DNA of 64,000 nucleotides from Haloplanus sp. CK5-1 (GCF_037201915.1 NZ_CP147505.1:1178001-1242000), one strand, 5' to 3'; shown: positions 32,796 to 41,946, counted from the first letter of the stretch. The notes: generated from the letters alone by a model not told the origin. Numbers and translations are program-made.

Positions 32796-33560
32796 GTGAC
32801 GACGGCAGGGCAGACCCGCATCGACATGCACGTGAAAGTGCTGGACGATCGTGTCGTCGAGCGAGCGAAAGCCCGCGGCCTCGACATGTTGGTGTACGCC
32901 CCGCATTTCACACGGTTACCGACCATCCGCGACCGTGCTGCACGCTTCTCCGACGACGACCTCCTCGTCGTCCCCGCGCGCGAAGTGTTCACCGGACCGT
33001 GGCACGCCCGCCGGCACCTCCTCGTGGTCGGACTGTCCGATCCCGTCCCCGATTTCATCACGTTCCGCGGCGCCCTCGCCGAGTTCGACCGACAGGACGC
33101 GGCGGTCCTCGCACCCCACCCCGAGATGCTGAACGTCAGTTGCTCGCGGGCGGACGTGGCCGCCGACCCCGACGCCTTCGCTGCCGTCGAGACGCACAAC
33201 GCGAAATGTCTCCCCCACCAGAACCGTCGGGCACGGATCGTCGCGCGCAAGACGGGGTTGCCGGGGTTCGGATCGTCGTACGCCCACTTCCGGGCCACCG
33301 TCGGCGAGGTGTGGACCGACTTCGACGTGAGCATCGACTCTGAGGCCGACCTCGTGGCGGCGCTTCGATCCGGAACGCCACGGCGGGTCGTCCGTCGGAG
33401 CGGTGCAGACCACCACCTCCGCGGACTCGCGGAGTTCGCCCACCTCGGCTACGAGAACTCGTGGGGCAAGATCGACCGCCTCTTCCTCTCCGGGACCGAG
33501 CCGACCAATCCCAGCCACATCGCCTACGGTGACCGGTTCGACGACCTGACGGTCTACTGA
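32796..33560 (+). CDS. PHP-domain metal-dependent phosphoesterase-like protein
   Basis: A 254-residue protein of the PHP superfamily as found in haloarchaea. Possible metal-binding segments are RIDMHVKVLD (residues 8-17), VYAPHFTRLP, VVPAREVFTG, LAPHPEMLN and VETHNAKC. The C-terminal part (SGADHHLRGLAEFAHLGYEN) is the PHP-associated region. The substrate is unknown; family members hydrolyse phosphate esters such as nucleotides. Start GTG 32796. It stands alone downstream of spt5. Confidence 0.75.
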   Translation: MTTAGQTRIDMHVKVLDDRVVERAKARGLDMLVYAPHFTRLPTIRDRAARFSDDDLLVVPAREVFTGPWHARRHLLVVGLSDPVPDFITFRGALAEFDRQDAAVLAPHPEMLNVSCSRADVAADPDAFAAVETHNAKCLPHQNRRARIVARKTGLPGFGSSYAHFRATVGEVWTDFDVSIDSEADLVAALRSGTPRRVVRRSGADHHLRGLAEFAHLGYENSWGKIDRLFLSGTEPTNPSHIAYGDRFDDLTVY

Positions 33561-33565
33561 TCGGG

Positions 33566-34096
33566 TTACACCGGAAGCGCGTTCACGACGCTCGTCGGGA
33601 TGGCGTTCAACGCGTTCGCCGTCCGGTCGAGTGGCAGCACGTAGAAGTGGATGCCGCCGAGGACGCCGAGTTCGATACCGGTGACGATCACCGTCACGAG
33701 GTCGGCGTACTTGCTACTGGTCGTCACGCCCGACGGGAGTCCCCACTCCTGACTGGTCAGCGGGTAGAAGAAGGCGATGCCCCGACGACTCCCGACCACA
33801 TCGAGGAGGAAGTGCGTCGCGACGCCGATCCAGACGTACTGGAGGTTGCCGAAGAGGACGGGAAACGCGGCGACGACGCCCAACACGAACACGTTGTGGA
33901 GCGTCTTGCGGTGTTTGCCGAAAGCCGTGTCCACGTCCGGAAAGAGCGCGCCGAGGACGACCGGAACGGAGAGTTCGATCACCATCACCGCGGAGTCGAG
34001 CGCGGCCGACGCCGAGAGGGTCGTCGGCGTCGCCAGCACGACGCCGAGGCCGACGCTCAACAGCGCCGCGTTGAGTACGTGTCCTTTCTTGTTCAT
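33566..34096 (-). CDS. YdjM-like membrane metal-dependent hydrolase
   Basis: A 176-residue protein with four predicted helices. It begins MNKKGHVLNAALLSVGLG, has LGALFPDVDTAFGKHRKTLHN (the D-x-D...H-x3-H signature) and a third conserved segment ATHFLLDVVGSRRGIAFFYP. The family, named after E. coli YdjM and once DUF457, is thought to hydrolyse lipid-linked or membrane substrates, but the activity is largely untested. It is convergent with the PHP gene (six bases apart). Confidence 0.8.
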   Translation of the reverse strand: MNKKGHVLNAALLSVGLGVVLATPTTLSASAALDSAVMVIELSVPVVLGALFPDVDTAFGKHRKTLHNVFVLGVVAAFPVLFGNLQYVWIGVATHFLLDVVGSRRGIAFFYPLTSQEWGLPSGVTTSSKYADLVTVIVTGIELGVLGGIHFYVLPLDRTANALNAIPTSVVNALPV

Positions 34097-34185
34097 TCGG
34101 CCGGTGGTTCGACCCCCCTCGACTCGAAACTACCGGCATCGGTGTGGAGCGAAAGAGCCATTCGGCGGCCGTCCAGACAGCGACC

Positions 34186-35283
34186 ATGGAGTACGACACG
34201 CCCCTCTTCTTTCACGTCATGCAGTACGCGGCCGAGGCCGACCGCGACGTCATCGACCTCGTGAGCGGCGGGCCCGACTGGGAGCCACCGGCCGCGCTCC
34301 GCGACGGCCTCCGGGAGTACGCCGACGCCGACCCCGACGAGTTCCAGTACCCGCCCAGCGACGGATTGGGCGCTCTCCGCGAGGAGATCGCCGCCCGGCG
34401 TGGCGTCGACGCCGACCGGATCATCGTCACGAACGGCGCTGGCGAGGCGAACTACCTCGCCATGGCCGGCGCACTCGACCGCGACGCCGGCTCCGAGATC
34501 CTCCTGACCGACCCCGTCTACCCCTACTACCCCGGCAAGGCGCGGCTGCTCGGCGCCGACGTGCGACTCGTCCCCGTCGCCGACGACGGCGGTCTGGACC
34601 TGGCGGCGATGCGCGAGGTGGCCAGTTCCGAGACTGCTGCGATCCTCGTCAACTCGCCGAACAACCCGACTGGCGCGGTGTACGGCGAGGAGACGATGGC
34701 CGCCGTGGCCGACCTCGCGGCCGAGGTCGACGCCGTCCTCATCTCCGACGAGGTGTACGACCACTACGATTACTCCGGCCGGTTCGCGAGCGCACTCTCG
34801 GTCACCGACGACGCCGTCGTGACCAACTCCTTCTCGAAGTCGATGGCGGTGACCGGCCTCCGGGTCGGCTACGGCGTCTTCCCGCCGGAACTGGCCGAGG
34901 CTGCCCGCACGCGACACATGCTCGTCAACGTCACCGGCGCACGCCCCTCGCAGGCCGCCGTCCTCCGGGCGCTCCGGGAGACGGGGCCGGAGTACTACGA
35001 GGCCTCGCGGGACCTCCTCCGGGAGCGCATCGACGCCTTCACCGACGCCCTCGACGCCGCGGGCGCGGAGTACGTCGTCCCCGACGGAGCGTTCTACGTG
35101 TTCGCGCGCTTCGAGGGCTTCCCCGGCACCCTCGACAACGTCGAGCGACTGGTCGACGAGGCGGGTGTCGCCTGCATGCCCGGCGATACGTTCGGCACGC
35201 ACGACGAGTGGCTCCGGTTCGCCCTCGTCACCCCGCGGGCCGAGGAAGCGGCAGAGCGGCTGGCCGACTACGACGGCTTCTAA
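34186..35283 (+). CDS. Class I/II PLP-dependent aminotransferase
   Basis: A 365-residue fold-type I enzyme with intact active site: NSPNNPTGAVYG (pyridine-ring Asn), SDEVYDHYDYSG (Asp/Tyr) and NSFSKSMAVTGLRVGYGV with the Schiff-base Lys. C-terminal Arg in LRFALVT binds the substrate carboxylate. Relatives use aspartate, aromatic or branched amino acids; the substrate is open. ATG 34186 (MEYDTPLFFH) is preferred because the upstream extension is basic and unrelated. Its stop overlaps that of the convergent lipoprotein gene. Confidence 0.87.
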   Translation: MEYDTPLFFHVMQYAAEADRDVIDLVSGGPDWEPPAALRDGLREYADADPDEFQYPPSDGLGALREEIAARRGVDADRIIVTNGAGEANYLAMAGALDRDAGSEILLTDPVYPYYPGKARLLGADVRLVPVADDGGLDLAAMREVASSETAAILVNSPNNPTGAVYGEETMAAVADLAAEVDAVLISDEVYDHYDYSGRFASALSVTDDAVVTNSFSKSMAVTGLRVGYGVFPPELAEAARTRHMLVNVTGARPSQAAVLRALRETGPEYYEASRDLLRERIDAFTDALDAAGAEYVVPDGAFYVFARFEGFPGTLDNVERLVDEAGVACMPGDTFGTHDEWLRFALVTPRAEEAAERLADYDGF

Positions 35284-35625
35284 CAGACGACGACGCTCGC
35301 GCGGTAGTACGCCCCGTCGTACGCCACGACGCCGACCCCCCGCCAGTCGTGCGCGAGTTCCTCGACGCTGCCGTCGCGCGCGGTCGAACCGTCGCCCGTT
35401 TCCGGCGGAGAGGCTCCCGTAGTCGACGGCGGCCTCGGTGTCGACAGTTTCAGGGTCGGCTTCGGAGACGACCAGCGCGGGCGGGCAGTCCGTGTTCGGG
35501 GTTGGTGTCGCGGTCGGTGAGGCCGTCGGGGCCGTCGACGGCTCGCTCCCGAGACAGCCGGTGATGGATCCGGCCACCGACACGACGGCCGCGAGGACCG
35601 AGCGTCGGGAGAGCCCCTTGTTCAC
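35280..35625 (-). pseudogene. Tat lipoprotein gene with +1 frameshift
   Basis: From GTG 35625 the frame encodes a twin-arginine signal (NKGLSRRSVLAAVVSVAG), lipobox SITGC, a Thr/Pro linker (TAPTASPTATPTPNTDCP) and SLSAGNG. The protein-like frame then shifts at a GGG run (about 35396-35398) to DGSTARDGSVEELAHDWRGV and YRASVVVC, ending at TAG 35280-35282. The span of 346 bases is one more than a multiple of three, as expected for a single extra base. A repaired product would have 114 residues. This may be a sequencing error. Confidence 0.7.
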
Positions 35626-35705
35626 GGCCAGTCGTCGGTTCGTCCACCGGGTAACCTCTTTCCCGTATCGACGGGTACAGGTGTCCGGACCGTCTCGGAC
35701 CGGAC

Positions 35706-36806
35706 ATGAGCGAACTCGACGTGGAGCCGGTCGACGAGGTCGACGAGGCGGACGATGCCGACGCCGGTCCAGAGCCCGTCGCCGTCGAGACGACGACCGA
35801 CCTGCCCGCCGGCGTCGACGCGCCGGAGTACGTCCTCTACGGCGGCAAGGGTGGCGTTGGAAAGACGACGATGGCGGCGGCGACAGCACTCTCCTCGGCC
35901 GCCGGCGGCGACGCGACGCTCGTCGTCTCGACCGACCCCGCCCACTCGCTGTCGGACACCCTCGACGTCGACATCCCGGCCACGCCGACGCGTATCCGTG
36001 AGAACGATCCGCTGTGGGCGGTCGAAATCGACCCCGAGGCCGCGATGGAAGACGGCCTGTTGGGTGAGGGGGGGATCGGCGTCGACGACGCGCCCCTGGG
36101 TGGCCTCGGCGAGATGGGCGAGATGCTCGGCGAGGACGCCGTCGACCCGCTGATGGGTGGGTCGATGCCCGGAGCCGACGAGGCGGCGGCGATGCGGCAA
36201 CTGCTGGAGTACCTCGACGACCCGCGGTTCGACCGCGTGGTGATCGACACGGCGCCCACGGGACACACGCTCCGACTCCTCGAACTCCCCGAAGTGCTCG
36301 ACTCGATGGTCGGTCGCCTGCTCTCGATGCGCGAGAAGTTCTCGGGAATGATGGAGGGGTTCAAGGGGATGTTCGGGGTCGGCGACGACGACGAGAAGGG
36401 CCCCGACTTGGACGAACTCCGCGAACGCATCGAGCGACTCCGCGCAGTGTTGCAAGACCCCGCCCGGACGGATTTCCGGGTCGTGATGGTCCCCGAGGAG
36501 ATGAGCGTCGTCGAGTCGGAGCGGCTGCTCGCCCGACTCGAGGAGTTCTCGATTCCGGTCGGAACCGTCGTCGTCAACCGCGTGATGGAAGACCCCGCGG
36601 ACGTGGCCGACGTCGACCCCGAGTGGGTGGTCGCACCGAACCTCGAGGAGTGCGAGTTCTGCCAGCGACGGTGGGACGTCCAGCAGGACGCGCTCCGCCG
36701 TGCCGCCGACATGTTCCGCGGGCACGACGTGAAGCGGGTGCCCTTACTCGCCGACGAGGTGCGCGGCGAACGCGCGCTCCGCGTGGTCGCGGCCTGTCTG
36801 GACTAG
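35706..36806 (+). CDS. ArsA/Get3-family ATPase
   Basis: A 366-residue deviant Walker-A ATPase. It has P-loop GGKGGVGKTTMAAATAL (residues 46-62), switch I VSTDPAHSLSDTL, switch II VVIDTAPTGHTLRLLELP and NRVMEDPA (base recognition). A Met-rich helical region (GEMGEMLG, SMREKFSGMMEGFKGMFG) resembles the hydrophobic groove of Get3, and CEFC near residue 319 matches the zinc CxxC of Get3 dimers. So tail-anchored protein targeting is more likely than arsenite pumping; no ars genes are adjacent. Confidence 0.88.
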   Translation: MSELDVEPVDEVDEADDADAGPEPVAVETTTDLPAGVDAPEYVLYGGKGGVGKTTMAAATALSSAAGGDATLVVSTDPAHSLSDTLDVDIPATPTRIRENDPLWAVEIDPEAAMEDGLLGEGGIGVDDAPLGGLGEMGEMLGEDAVDPLMGGSMPGADEAAAMRQLLEYLDDPRFDRVVIDTAPTGHTLRLLELPEVLDSMVGRLLSMREKFSGMMEGFKGMFGVGDDDEKGPDLDELRERIERLRAVLQDPARTDFRVVMVPEEMSVVESERLLARLEEFSIPVGTVVVNRVMEDPADVADVDPEWVVAPNLEECEFCQRRWDVQQDALRRAADMFRGHDVKRVPLLADEVRGERALRVVAACLD

Positions 36807-37627
36807 CGGAGCCGGTCCAGCAGCGAAAAGAGACGGTCCCGGGCGGCGTCGGGCACGAATCGTCCGAGCACGCTCACTCGGGCGAGCGTCCCGACCGGCA
36901 CGCGACTCGCCGGCTTGGTCGAACTCGCGGCGTCTACGATGTCCTCGGCGACCCGTTCGGGCGGCACCGCGCCCGGACCGCCCCCGCCGATGGCTTGCGT
37001 GTCCTCGAACACCTCGTAGAACGACTCGTAGGCGCCCGATCGCTCGACACCCTCGAGTTCGTCCGCCGCGCGGTCGGTGAACGCCGTCTCGACCGGGCCG
37101 GGTTCGATCAGGACGGCGTCGACGCCGTACTCGTCGACTTCGGCCCGGAGGGCGTCGGTCATGGCTTCGAGGGCGAACTTCGACCCGCAGTAGACGCCGC
37201 CGCCGGGGAAGGCGAGTCGGCCGGCGACGCTGGAGACGTTGACGATCGTCCCCTCGCGCCGCCGGCGCATGTGCGGGAGGACCGCCCGCGTCAGCCGGTG
37301 GGGGCCGTAGACGTTCACGTCGAACTGTCGGTGGACTGCGTCGGCGGGCACGTCCTCGATGGGGCCGAACTGTGCGTACCCCGCGTTGTTGACCAGACAG
37401 TCGATCCGTCCCTGTTCGTCGAGGATTCGATCGACGACTCGCTCCACGTCGTCGTCCTCCGTGACGTCGAGCGTGGCGATCGAACAGCCGCGTTCCCCGA
37501 GCGTCTCGACGTCCGCCGGGTTGCGCGCCGTGGCGTACACCTCCCACCCTTCGTCGAGGAAGGCGTCGGCGGTCGCACGACCGATACCGGACGAACTGCC
37601 CGTGATGAGGACCGTCTTCGGTTGCAC
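36803..37627 (-). CDS. Short-chain dehydrogenase/reductase
   Basis: A 274-residue classical SDR. It has the NAD(P)-binding motif TGSSSGIGRA (residues 9-18), DVTEDDDV, the NNAG motif (CLVNNAGYAQFG) and the catalytic Ser-Tyr-Lys: VNVSSVAG and YCGSKFA. The C-terminal half contains EPGPVETAF. Arg in ATARNP suggests NADPH preference. The substrate is unknown. It is convergent with the Get3-like gene, overlapping by four bases. Confidence 0.87.
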   Translation of the reverse strand: MQPKTVLITGSSSGIGRATADAFLDEGWEVYATARNPADVETLGERGCSIATLDVTEDDDVERVVDRILDEQGRIDCLVNNAGYAQFGPIEDVPADAVHRQFDVNVYGPHRLTRAVLPHMRRRREGTIVNVSSVAGRLAFPGGGVYCGSKFALEAMTDALRAEVDEYGVDAVLIEPGPVETAFTDRAADELEGVERSGAYESFYEVFEDTQAIGGGGPGAVPPERVAEDIVDAASSTKPASRVPVGTLARVSVLGRFVPDAARDRLFSLLDRLR

Positions 37628-37656
37628 ACCTCCACGTCGTCCCGGCGGCAGTTAAC

Positions 37657-38139
37657 TCATTCCCGACCGACCGCGAAGGGGCTCTCCCCTTCGGTCCACT
37701 CCCACCCGGGCAGGCGGGTCTGGAACCCCGCCACCAGCGCCGCGTCGAGGTCGTCGGCCCCCGCACCCCCCTCGGTGTGTACCGTCACGTCCGCGAAGTG
37801 GAAGGTCGCGCCGGCCAGCGTCGCGAAGGGGTCGCCGCCGGCGATGGTCTCCGCGAGCGCGCGACCGAGCGTCTCGTCGACGACGAACCCCGGGTAATCA
37901 CCCTCGACGTCGAGGTCGCGAAGCAGGGAGACGTAGCCGGCGACGTTGACAGCGCGGTCGCCGTCCGCGAAGACGGTGTCGACCTCCTCGCGGTACGCCC
38001 CCCGCGTCACGTCATCGACCTCGACGCCGAAGTGGTCGCCGAGGCGCGCCCGTGTCTCGTTCACGACTGGAACCACGGTCGGCGCACGGTCACGGACCCA
38101 CTCGTGTTCGGCCGCGACGGTCTCCGGTGTGAGTCGCAT
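37657..38139 (-). CDS. Conserved haloarchaeal protein, unknown function
   Basis: A 160-residue soluble acidic protein that I do not assign to a named family. It begins MRLTPETVAAEHEWVRDRAP, has the mid-segment YVSLLRDLDVEGDYPGFVVD, and ends in a beta-rich part (AGATFHFADVTVHT) with LPGWEWTEGESPFAV. There is no signal peptide or membrane helix. A TATA box (TTTTATAAT, 38163-38171, minus orientation) lies 24-32 bases before ATG 38139, so the mRNA is leaderless. It is divergent from the aCPSF1 gene. Confidence 0.7.
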   Translation of the reverse strand: MRLTPETVAAEHEWVRDRAPTVVPVVNETRARLGDHFGVEVDDVTRGAYREEVDTVFADGDRAVNVAGYVSLLRDLDVEGDYPGFVVDETLGRALAETIAGGDPFATLAGATFHFADVTVHTEGGAGADDLDAALVAGFQTRLPGWEWTEGESPFAVGRE

Positions 38140-38345
38140 GTCCGCTTCGACTTTGCGAAGGCTTTTATAATACTGGACTAATAGGGTGATTCAAGCGGGT
38201 TTTCGCTGCCTCTTCCCGCAGTCGAGCACCTACCGTACAGCACCCGTTCACCGATGCTCTCACGACACGACAACGGCCGGCCAGTCGCGACGTGTCCGGG
38301 ACACTCGGCGACGGCGGCTGTCCGGAGGGCTCTCAACCGGCACAC
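38140..38345. promoter_or_regulatory. Divergent promoter region of the 160-residue gene and aCPSF1
   Basis: A 206-base gap. The leftward TATA box ATTATAAAAGC (38162-38172) is strong and well placed for ATG 38139. For the rightward gene I see no clear TATA within 25-35 bases of ATG 38346. The open frame extends upstream to 38292, so either the mRNA has a leader or the true start is earlier. Confidence 0.45.
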
Positions 38346-40268
38346 ATGAGCTCCGTAGACAAGCAACTCGAGGACCTGAAAGCAGAGATCGAGGACGAAC
38401 TACCCCCCGGTATCTCCGTATCGGACGTAAAATACGAGGGCCCGGAACTGGTCGTGTACACGCGCGACCCCAAGGAGTTCGCCAGCAACGGCGACCTCAT
38501 TCGAAACCTCGCGAGCAAACTCCGCAAGCGCATCACGGTCCGTCCGGACCCCGACGTGTTGATGGGCGTTTCGGAGGCCCGCGAGCGGATCCGAGAGGTG
38601 ATCCCGGAGGACGCGGGCGTCACGGACCTCGACTTCCACGCCGACACCGGCGAGGTCGTCATCGAGGCCGAGAAACCGGGGATGGTTATCGGCCGACACG
38701 GCGCGACGCTCCGCGAGATCACGCAAGCCATCGGCTGGACGCCGGAAGTGGTCCGCACCCCGCCCATCGAGTCCTCGACCGTCTCGAACGTCCGAAACTT
38801 CCTGAAACAGGAGCGCGACGAACGCCGCGATATCCTCGAACGCGTCGGTCGGCAGATCCACCGCGAGGAGATGTCCGACGAACAGTGGGTTCGGATCACC
38901 ACGCTGGGGTGCTGTCGCGAGGTCGGTCGCGCGAGTTTCATCCTCTCGACCGCCGAGACGCGAATCCTCGTCGACTGTGGCGACAAACCCGGTGCCGAGG
39001 GCGAGGTGCCGTACCTCCAGGTTCCGGAGGCCGCCCCCCTGAACTCCATCGACGCGGTCGTACTCACCCACGCCCACCTCGACCACTCCGCGCTCATCCC
39101 CCTGCTGTTCAAGTACGGCTACGACGGGCCGATCTACTGCACCGAACCCACCCGCGACCTGATGGGCCTGCTTACCCTCGACTACCTCGACGTGGCCGTC
39201 AAGGAGGGCCGTACCCCACCCTACGAGAGCGAGATGGTTCGCGAGGCGATCAAACACACCGTCCCCCTCGAGTACGGCGACGTGACGGACATCGCGCCCG
39301 ACGTGAAACTCACGTTCCACAACGCCGGCCACATCCTCGGCTCCGCGGTCTCTCATTTCCACATCGGCGACGGCCTCTACAACGTCGCCTTCTCGGGCGA
39401 CATCCACTACGAAGACACCCGCCTGTTCAACGGCGCGGTCAACGACTTCCCCCGCGTCGAGACGCTCGTCCTCGAATCCACGTACGGCGGCCGCAACGAC
39501 TACCAGACCGATCAGGAGGACTCCGAGCGAAACCTCCTGGAGATCATCAACGACACCTACGACCAGGGCGGCAAGGTGGTCGTCCCCGCCTTCGCGGTCG
39601 GGCGGTCACAGGAGATCATGCTCGTCCTCGAACGGGCGATGCGCAGCGGGAAAATTCCGGAGATGCCCGTCCACCTCGACGGGATGATCTGGGAGGCGAC
39701 GGCCATCCACACCACCTACCCCGAGTACCTGCGCGACGACCTCCGGGACCGGATCTTCCACGACGACGAGAACCCGTTCCTCGCCGAAGAGTTCAACCAC
39801 ATCGACGCCGGCGAGGACGAACGCCAGGAGGTCGCCGACGGCGACCCGGCGATCATCCTCTCCACCTCCGGGATGGTGACCGGCGGCCCGATCATGTCGT
39901 GGCTCCGCCACCTCGGCCCCGATCCGGACTCGAACCTCGTGTTCGTCGGCTACCAGGCCCAGGGAACCCTCGGTCGGCGCATCCAGAACGGCTGGGACGA
40001 GATTCCGATGAACGACCGCGGCGACGGTCGCGGCCGCAACGACACGCTCTCGCTCAACATGGGTGTCGAAACCGTCGACGGCTTCTCCGGCCACGCCGAC
40101 CGGCAGGGACTGGAGAACTTCGTCAAGACGATGAATCCCCGTCCGGAGAAAGTACTCTGTGTCCACGGCGACGAACGCTCCGTTCAGGACCTCTCCTCGG
40201 CGCTGTACCACGACTACAACATGCGGACGTTCGCGCCGAAGAATTTGGAGACGTTCCGGTTCAAGTAG
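38346..40268 (+). CDS. aCPSF1 beta-CASP ribonuclease (KH domain)
   Basis: A 640-residue archaeal CPSF73 homologue that acts in transcription termination and mRNA 3'-end cleavage. The N-terminal two-KH region (residues 1-150, with KPGMVIGRHGATLREITQ) is followed by a metallo-beta-lactamase domain: LTHAHLDHSALIP (HxHxDH), SGDIHYEDT and LESTYGGRND. The beta-CASP insert carries FAVGRSQEIM and STSGMVTGGPIMSW, and the final motif is FSGHADRQGLENF. All catalytic metal ligands are visible. ATG 38346 (MSSVDKQLEDLKAEI) fits the family start. Confidence 0.95.
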   Translation: MSSVDKQLEDLKAEIEDELPPGISVSDVKYEGPELVVYTRDPKEFASNGDLIRNLASKLRKRITVRPDPDVLMGVSEARERIREVIPEDAGVTDLDFHADTGEVVIEAEKPGMVIGRHGATLREITQAIGWTPEVVRTPPIESSTVSNVRNFLKQERDERRDILERVGRQIHREEMSDEQWVRITTLGCCREVGRASFILSTAETRILVDCGDKPGAEGEVPYLQVPEAAPLNSIDAVVLTHAHLDHSALIPLLFKYGYDGPIYCTEPTRDLMGLLTLDYLDVAVKEGRTPPYESEMVREAIKHTVPLEYGDVTDIAPDVKLTFHNAGHILGSAVSHFHIGDGLYNVAFSGDIHYEDTRLFNGAVNDFPRVETLVLESTYGGRNDYQTDQEDSERNLLEIINDTYDQGGKVVVPAFAVGRSQEIMLVLERAMRSGKIPEMPVHLDGMIWEATAIHTTYPEYLRDDLRDRIFHDDENPFLAEEFNHIDAGEDERQEVADGDPAIILSTSGMVTGGPIMSWLRHLGPDPDSNLVFVGYQAQGTLGRRIQNGWDEIPMNDRGDGRGRNDTLSLNMGVETVDGFSGHADRQGLENFVKTMNPRPEKVLCVHGDERSVQDLSSALYHDYNMRTFAPKNLETFRFK

Positions 40269-40275
40269 TCCCCTC

Positions 40276-40689
40276 ATGCGACACCGTCTCACCGATACCC
40301 TCCACGTCGGCGACCGGGCCGCGGCTCGGGACGTCGAGGCCCTGTCCGACGCCGGGATCACCGCCGTCCTCAGACTGACACACGGTACGCCCCCCGCGTA
40401 CCCCGACTCGCTGACCGTCGTCTCGCGCCCGCTCGTCGACGGGCCACGGAACGACCTCTCGAACTTTCGGGCTGCGGTCGATCGGCTGACCGCGTTGCTC
40501 GACGCCGACGAGACGGTCCTCGTCCACTGTTCGGCGGGGAGTTCCCGGAGCGTCGCCGTCGCCGTCGCTGCCCTCGCGCGGCGGAACGGCACCGACGTCG
40601 AGACGGCGCTCGACCGCCTGCAGTCGGCACATCCCGACGCCGACCCACACCCCGCGCTGGTGGATCACGCCCGCCGCGTCGTCGAGTGA
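40276..40689 (+). CDS. Dual-specificity protein phosphatase
   Basis: A 137-residue cysteine phosphatase. The P-loop is VLVHCSAGSSRSVAVAVAAL (residues 81-100) with catalytic Cys and Arg in HCxxGxxRS. The Asp-loop region is VDGPRNDLSNF. The N-terminal TLHVGDRAAARDVEALSDAG is typical of DUSP-like folds. It may dephosphorylate proteins on Ser/Thr/Tyr. It begins seven bases after aCPSF1 and is probably in the same transcript. Confidence 0.88.
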   Translation: MRHRLTDTLHVGDRAAARDVEALSDAGITAVLRLTHGTPPAYPDSLTVVSRPLVDGPRNDLSNFRAAVDRLTALLDADETVLVHCSAGSSRSVAVAVAALARRNGTDVETALDRLQSAHPDADPHPALVDHARRVVE

Positions 40690-40692
40690 GGC

Positions 40693-41496
40693 TCAGCCGT
40701 CGGCTTCCGCCGGATCGACCACCACACCACCCGCCGGGTCGACGCCGATCCGGTCACACCGGTCGTAGAGCGGGCACGCCTCCGGCCCGTCAAGACACGC
40801 CGGTTTCCGCGCCGAACAGTACTCACGACCGAACTGGATCGTCGCGGTGTGCCCGAAGCCACACTTCTCGGCCGGCACCGTCGCCTCCAGAGCCTCCCGA
40901 ACCGCCTCGTGATCCGCGTTTGCCGGCGCGAGCCCCATCCGGCGGGCGACCCGGTGGACGTGCGTATCGACCGGGAAGACGCCGTCCCGACCGCCCGAGA
41001 ACAGGAGGACGCAGTCGGCGGTCTTGGGGCCGACGCCCCGGATCGAGAGCAGTCGCTCGCGCACCTCGTGGGGGTCGCCCTCGCGGACGAACCGGTCGAA
41101 CGCCTCGGCGTCCCCGAAGTCGGCGACGACCTCCTCGGCACACTCGACGATCACCCGCGACTTCTGGTTGTACAGTCCCGCCGACTCGATGGTCTCGGCC
41201 AGTCGCTCGCGGTCGGCGTCGGCGAGGGTCGCCGCGAGGTCTCCCGTACCTCCGTAGTGCTCCAGCAACGCGTCGAACGCGGGTTGGCTGGCCACGTCGC
41301 TCGTGTTCTGACTCAGGATCGTCCGGACGAGACAGAGGAGGGCGTCCCGACCGCCGTACGCCTTCTGCCAGTACAGCTCACCGAGGGCGTCGACGATGGC
41401 CTCGGCCCGGGTCTCGGCGTCGTCGGCTCCGAACCCCGTCTCGGTGCCGCCGCCGTCGGGACCGGTGCCTATGTTCTCGGCGGGTTCGTCGGACAT
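40693..41496 (-). CDS. nth: Endonuclease III-type DNA glycosylase
   Basis: A 267-residue base-excision repair enzyme. The HhH motif with catalytic lysine (IRGVGPKTADCVLLF) and the catalytic aspartate region FPVDTHVHRVARRMG are intact. A [4Fe-4S] cluster motif is present, but with spacing C-x6-C-x6-C-x5-C (YCSARKPACLDGPEACPLYDRC region) in place of the E. coli C-x6-C-x2-C-x5-C. About 40 residues of acidic N-terminal extension precede the core. It is convergent with the phosphatase gene. Confidence 0.9.
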   Translation of the reverse strand: MSDEPAENIGTGPDGGGTETGFGADDAETRAEAIVDALGELYWQKAYGGRDALLCLVRTILSQNTSDVASQPAFDALLEHYGGTGDLAATLADADRERLAETIESAGLYNQKSRVIVECAEEVVADFGDAEAFDRFVREGDPHEVRERLLSIRGVGPKTADCVLLFSGGRDGVFPVDTHVHRVARRMGLAPANADHEAVREALEATVPAEKCGFGHTATIQFGREYCSARKPACLDGPEACPLYDRCDRIGVDPAGGVVVDPAEADG

Positions 41497-41532
41497 GTGC
41501 GGACTTGGAAACGGCGACGCAAAAACGCGGCG

Positions 41533-41946
41533 TCACTCGACGGCCAGCGTGACGGTGAGATCCGCGCCGGTGGCGAGGGCGTCGACGAGGTCTCGGTCGA
41601 GGTCGGCGGCGGCGGCGTCGGCACCGACGGCGACCGTTCGGTCATCGACGTACGTGCTGGTTCGGATGACGGCGCTTCGATCGCTCTCGAAGCCGAGGTC
41701 GGGGTGGCCGCGCGCGCGAACGGAGACGGATTCGTCGGCCGCCGAGAGTGTCAGCGTGATGGTCGCCTCGGGGTCGCGGCAGGCAGCGACGAAGTCGTCG
41801 TCGAAGTCGGCCGGGGCGCGGTCGGCCTCGACGCCGACGATACAGTCGCCGGCCGGCGTCAACCAGTCGTCCGTCGTCACCTCGAACGTGCTGTCGTGGG
41901 TCGCGGCGACGTGTTCGTGGCCGCGCGCGCGGACCTCCTCTCGCAT
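41533..41946 (-). CDS. DUF371 family protein
   Basis: A 137-residue protein conserved in archaea, function unknown. It has the DUF371 pattern: ARGHEHVAATHDSTFEVTTD, LTPAGDCIVGVEADRAP, ARGHPDLGF and the C-terminal VIRTSTYVDDRTVAVGADAA. ATG 41946 gives the normal family N-terminus; the longer upstream frame runs through the next gene. No membrane segments are predicted. Confidence 0.85.
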   Translation of the reverse strand: MREEVRARGHEHVAATHDSTFEVTTDDWLTPAGDCIVGVEADRAPADFDDDFVAACRDPEATITLTLSAADESVSVRARGHPDLGFESDRSAVIRTSTYVDDRTVAVGADAAAADLDRDLVDALATGADLTVTLAVE

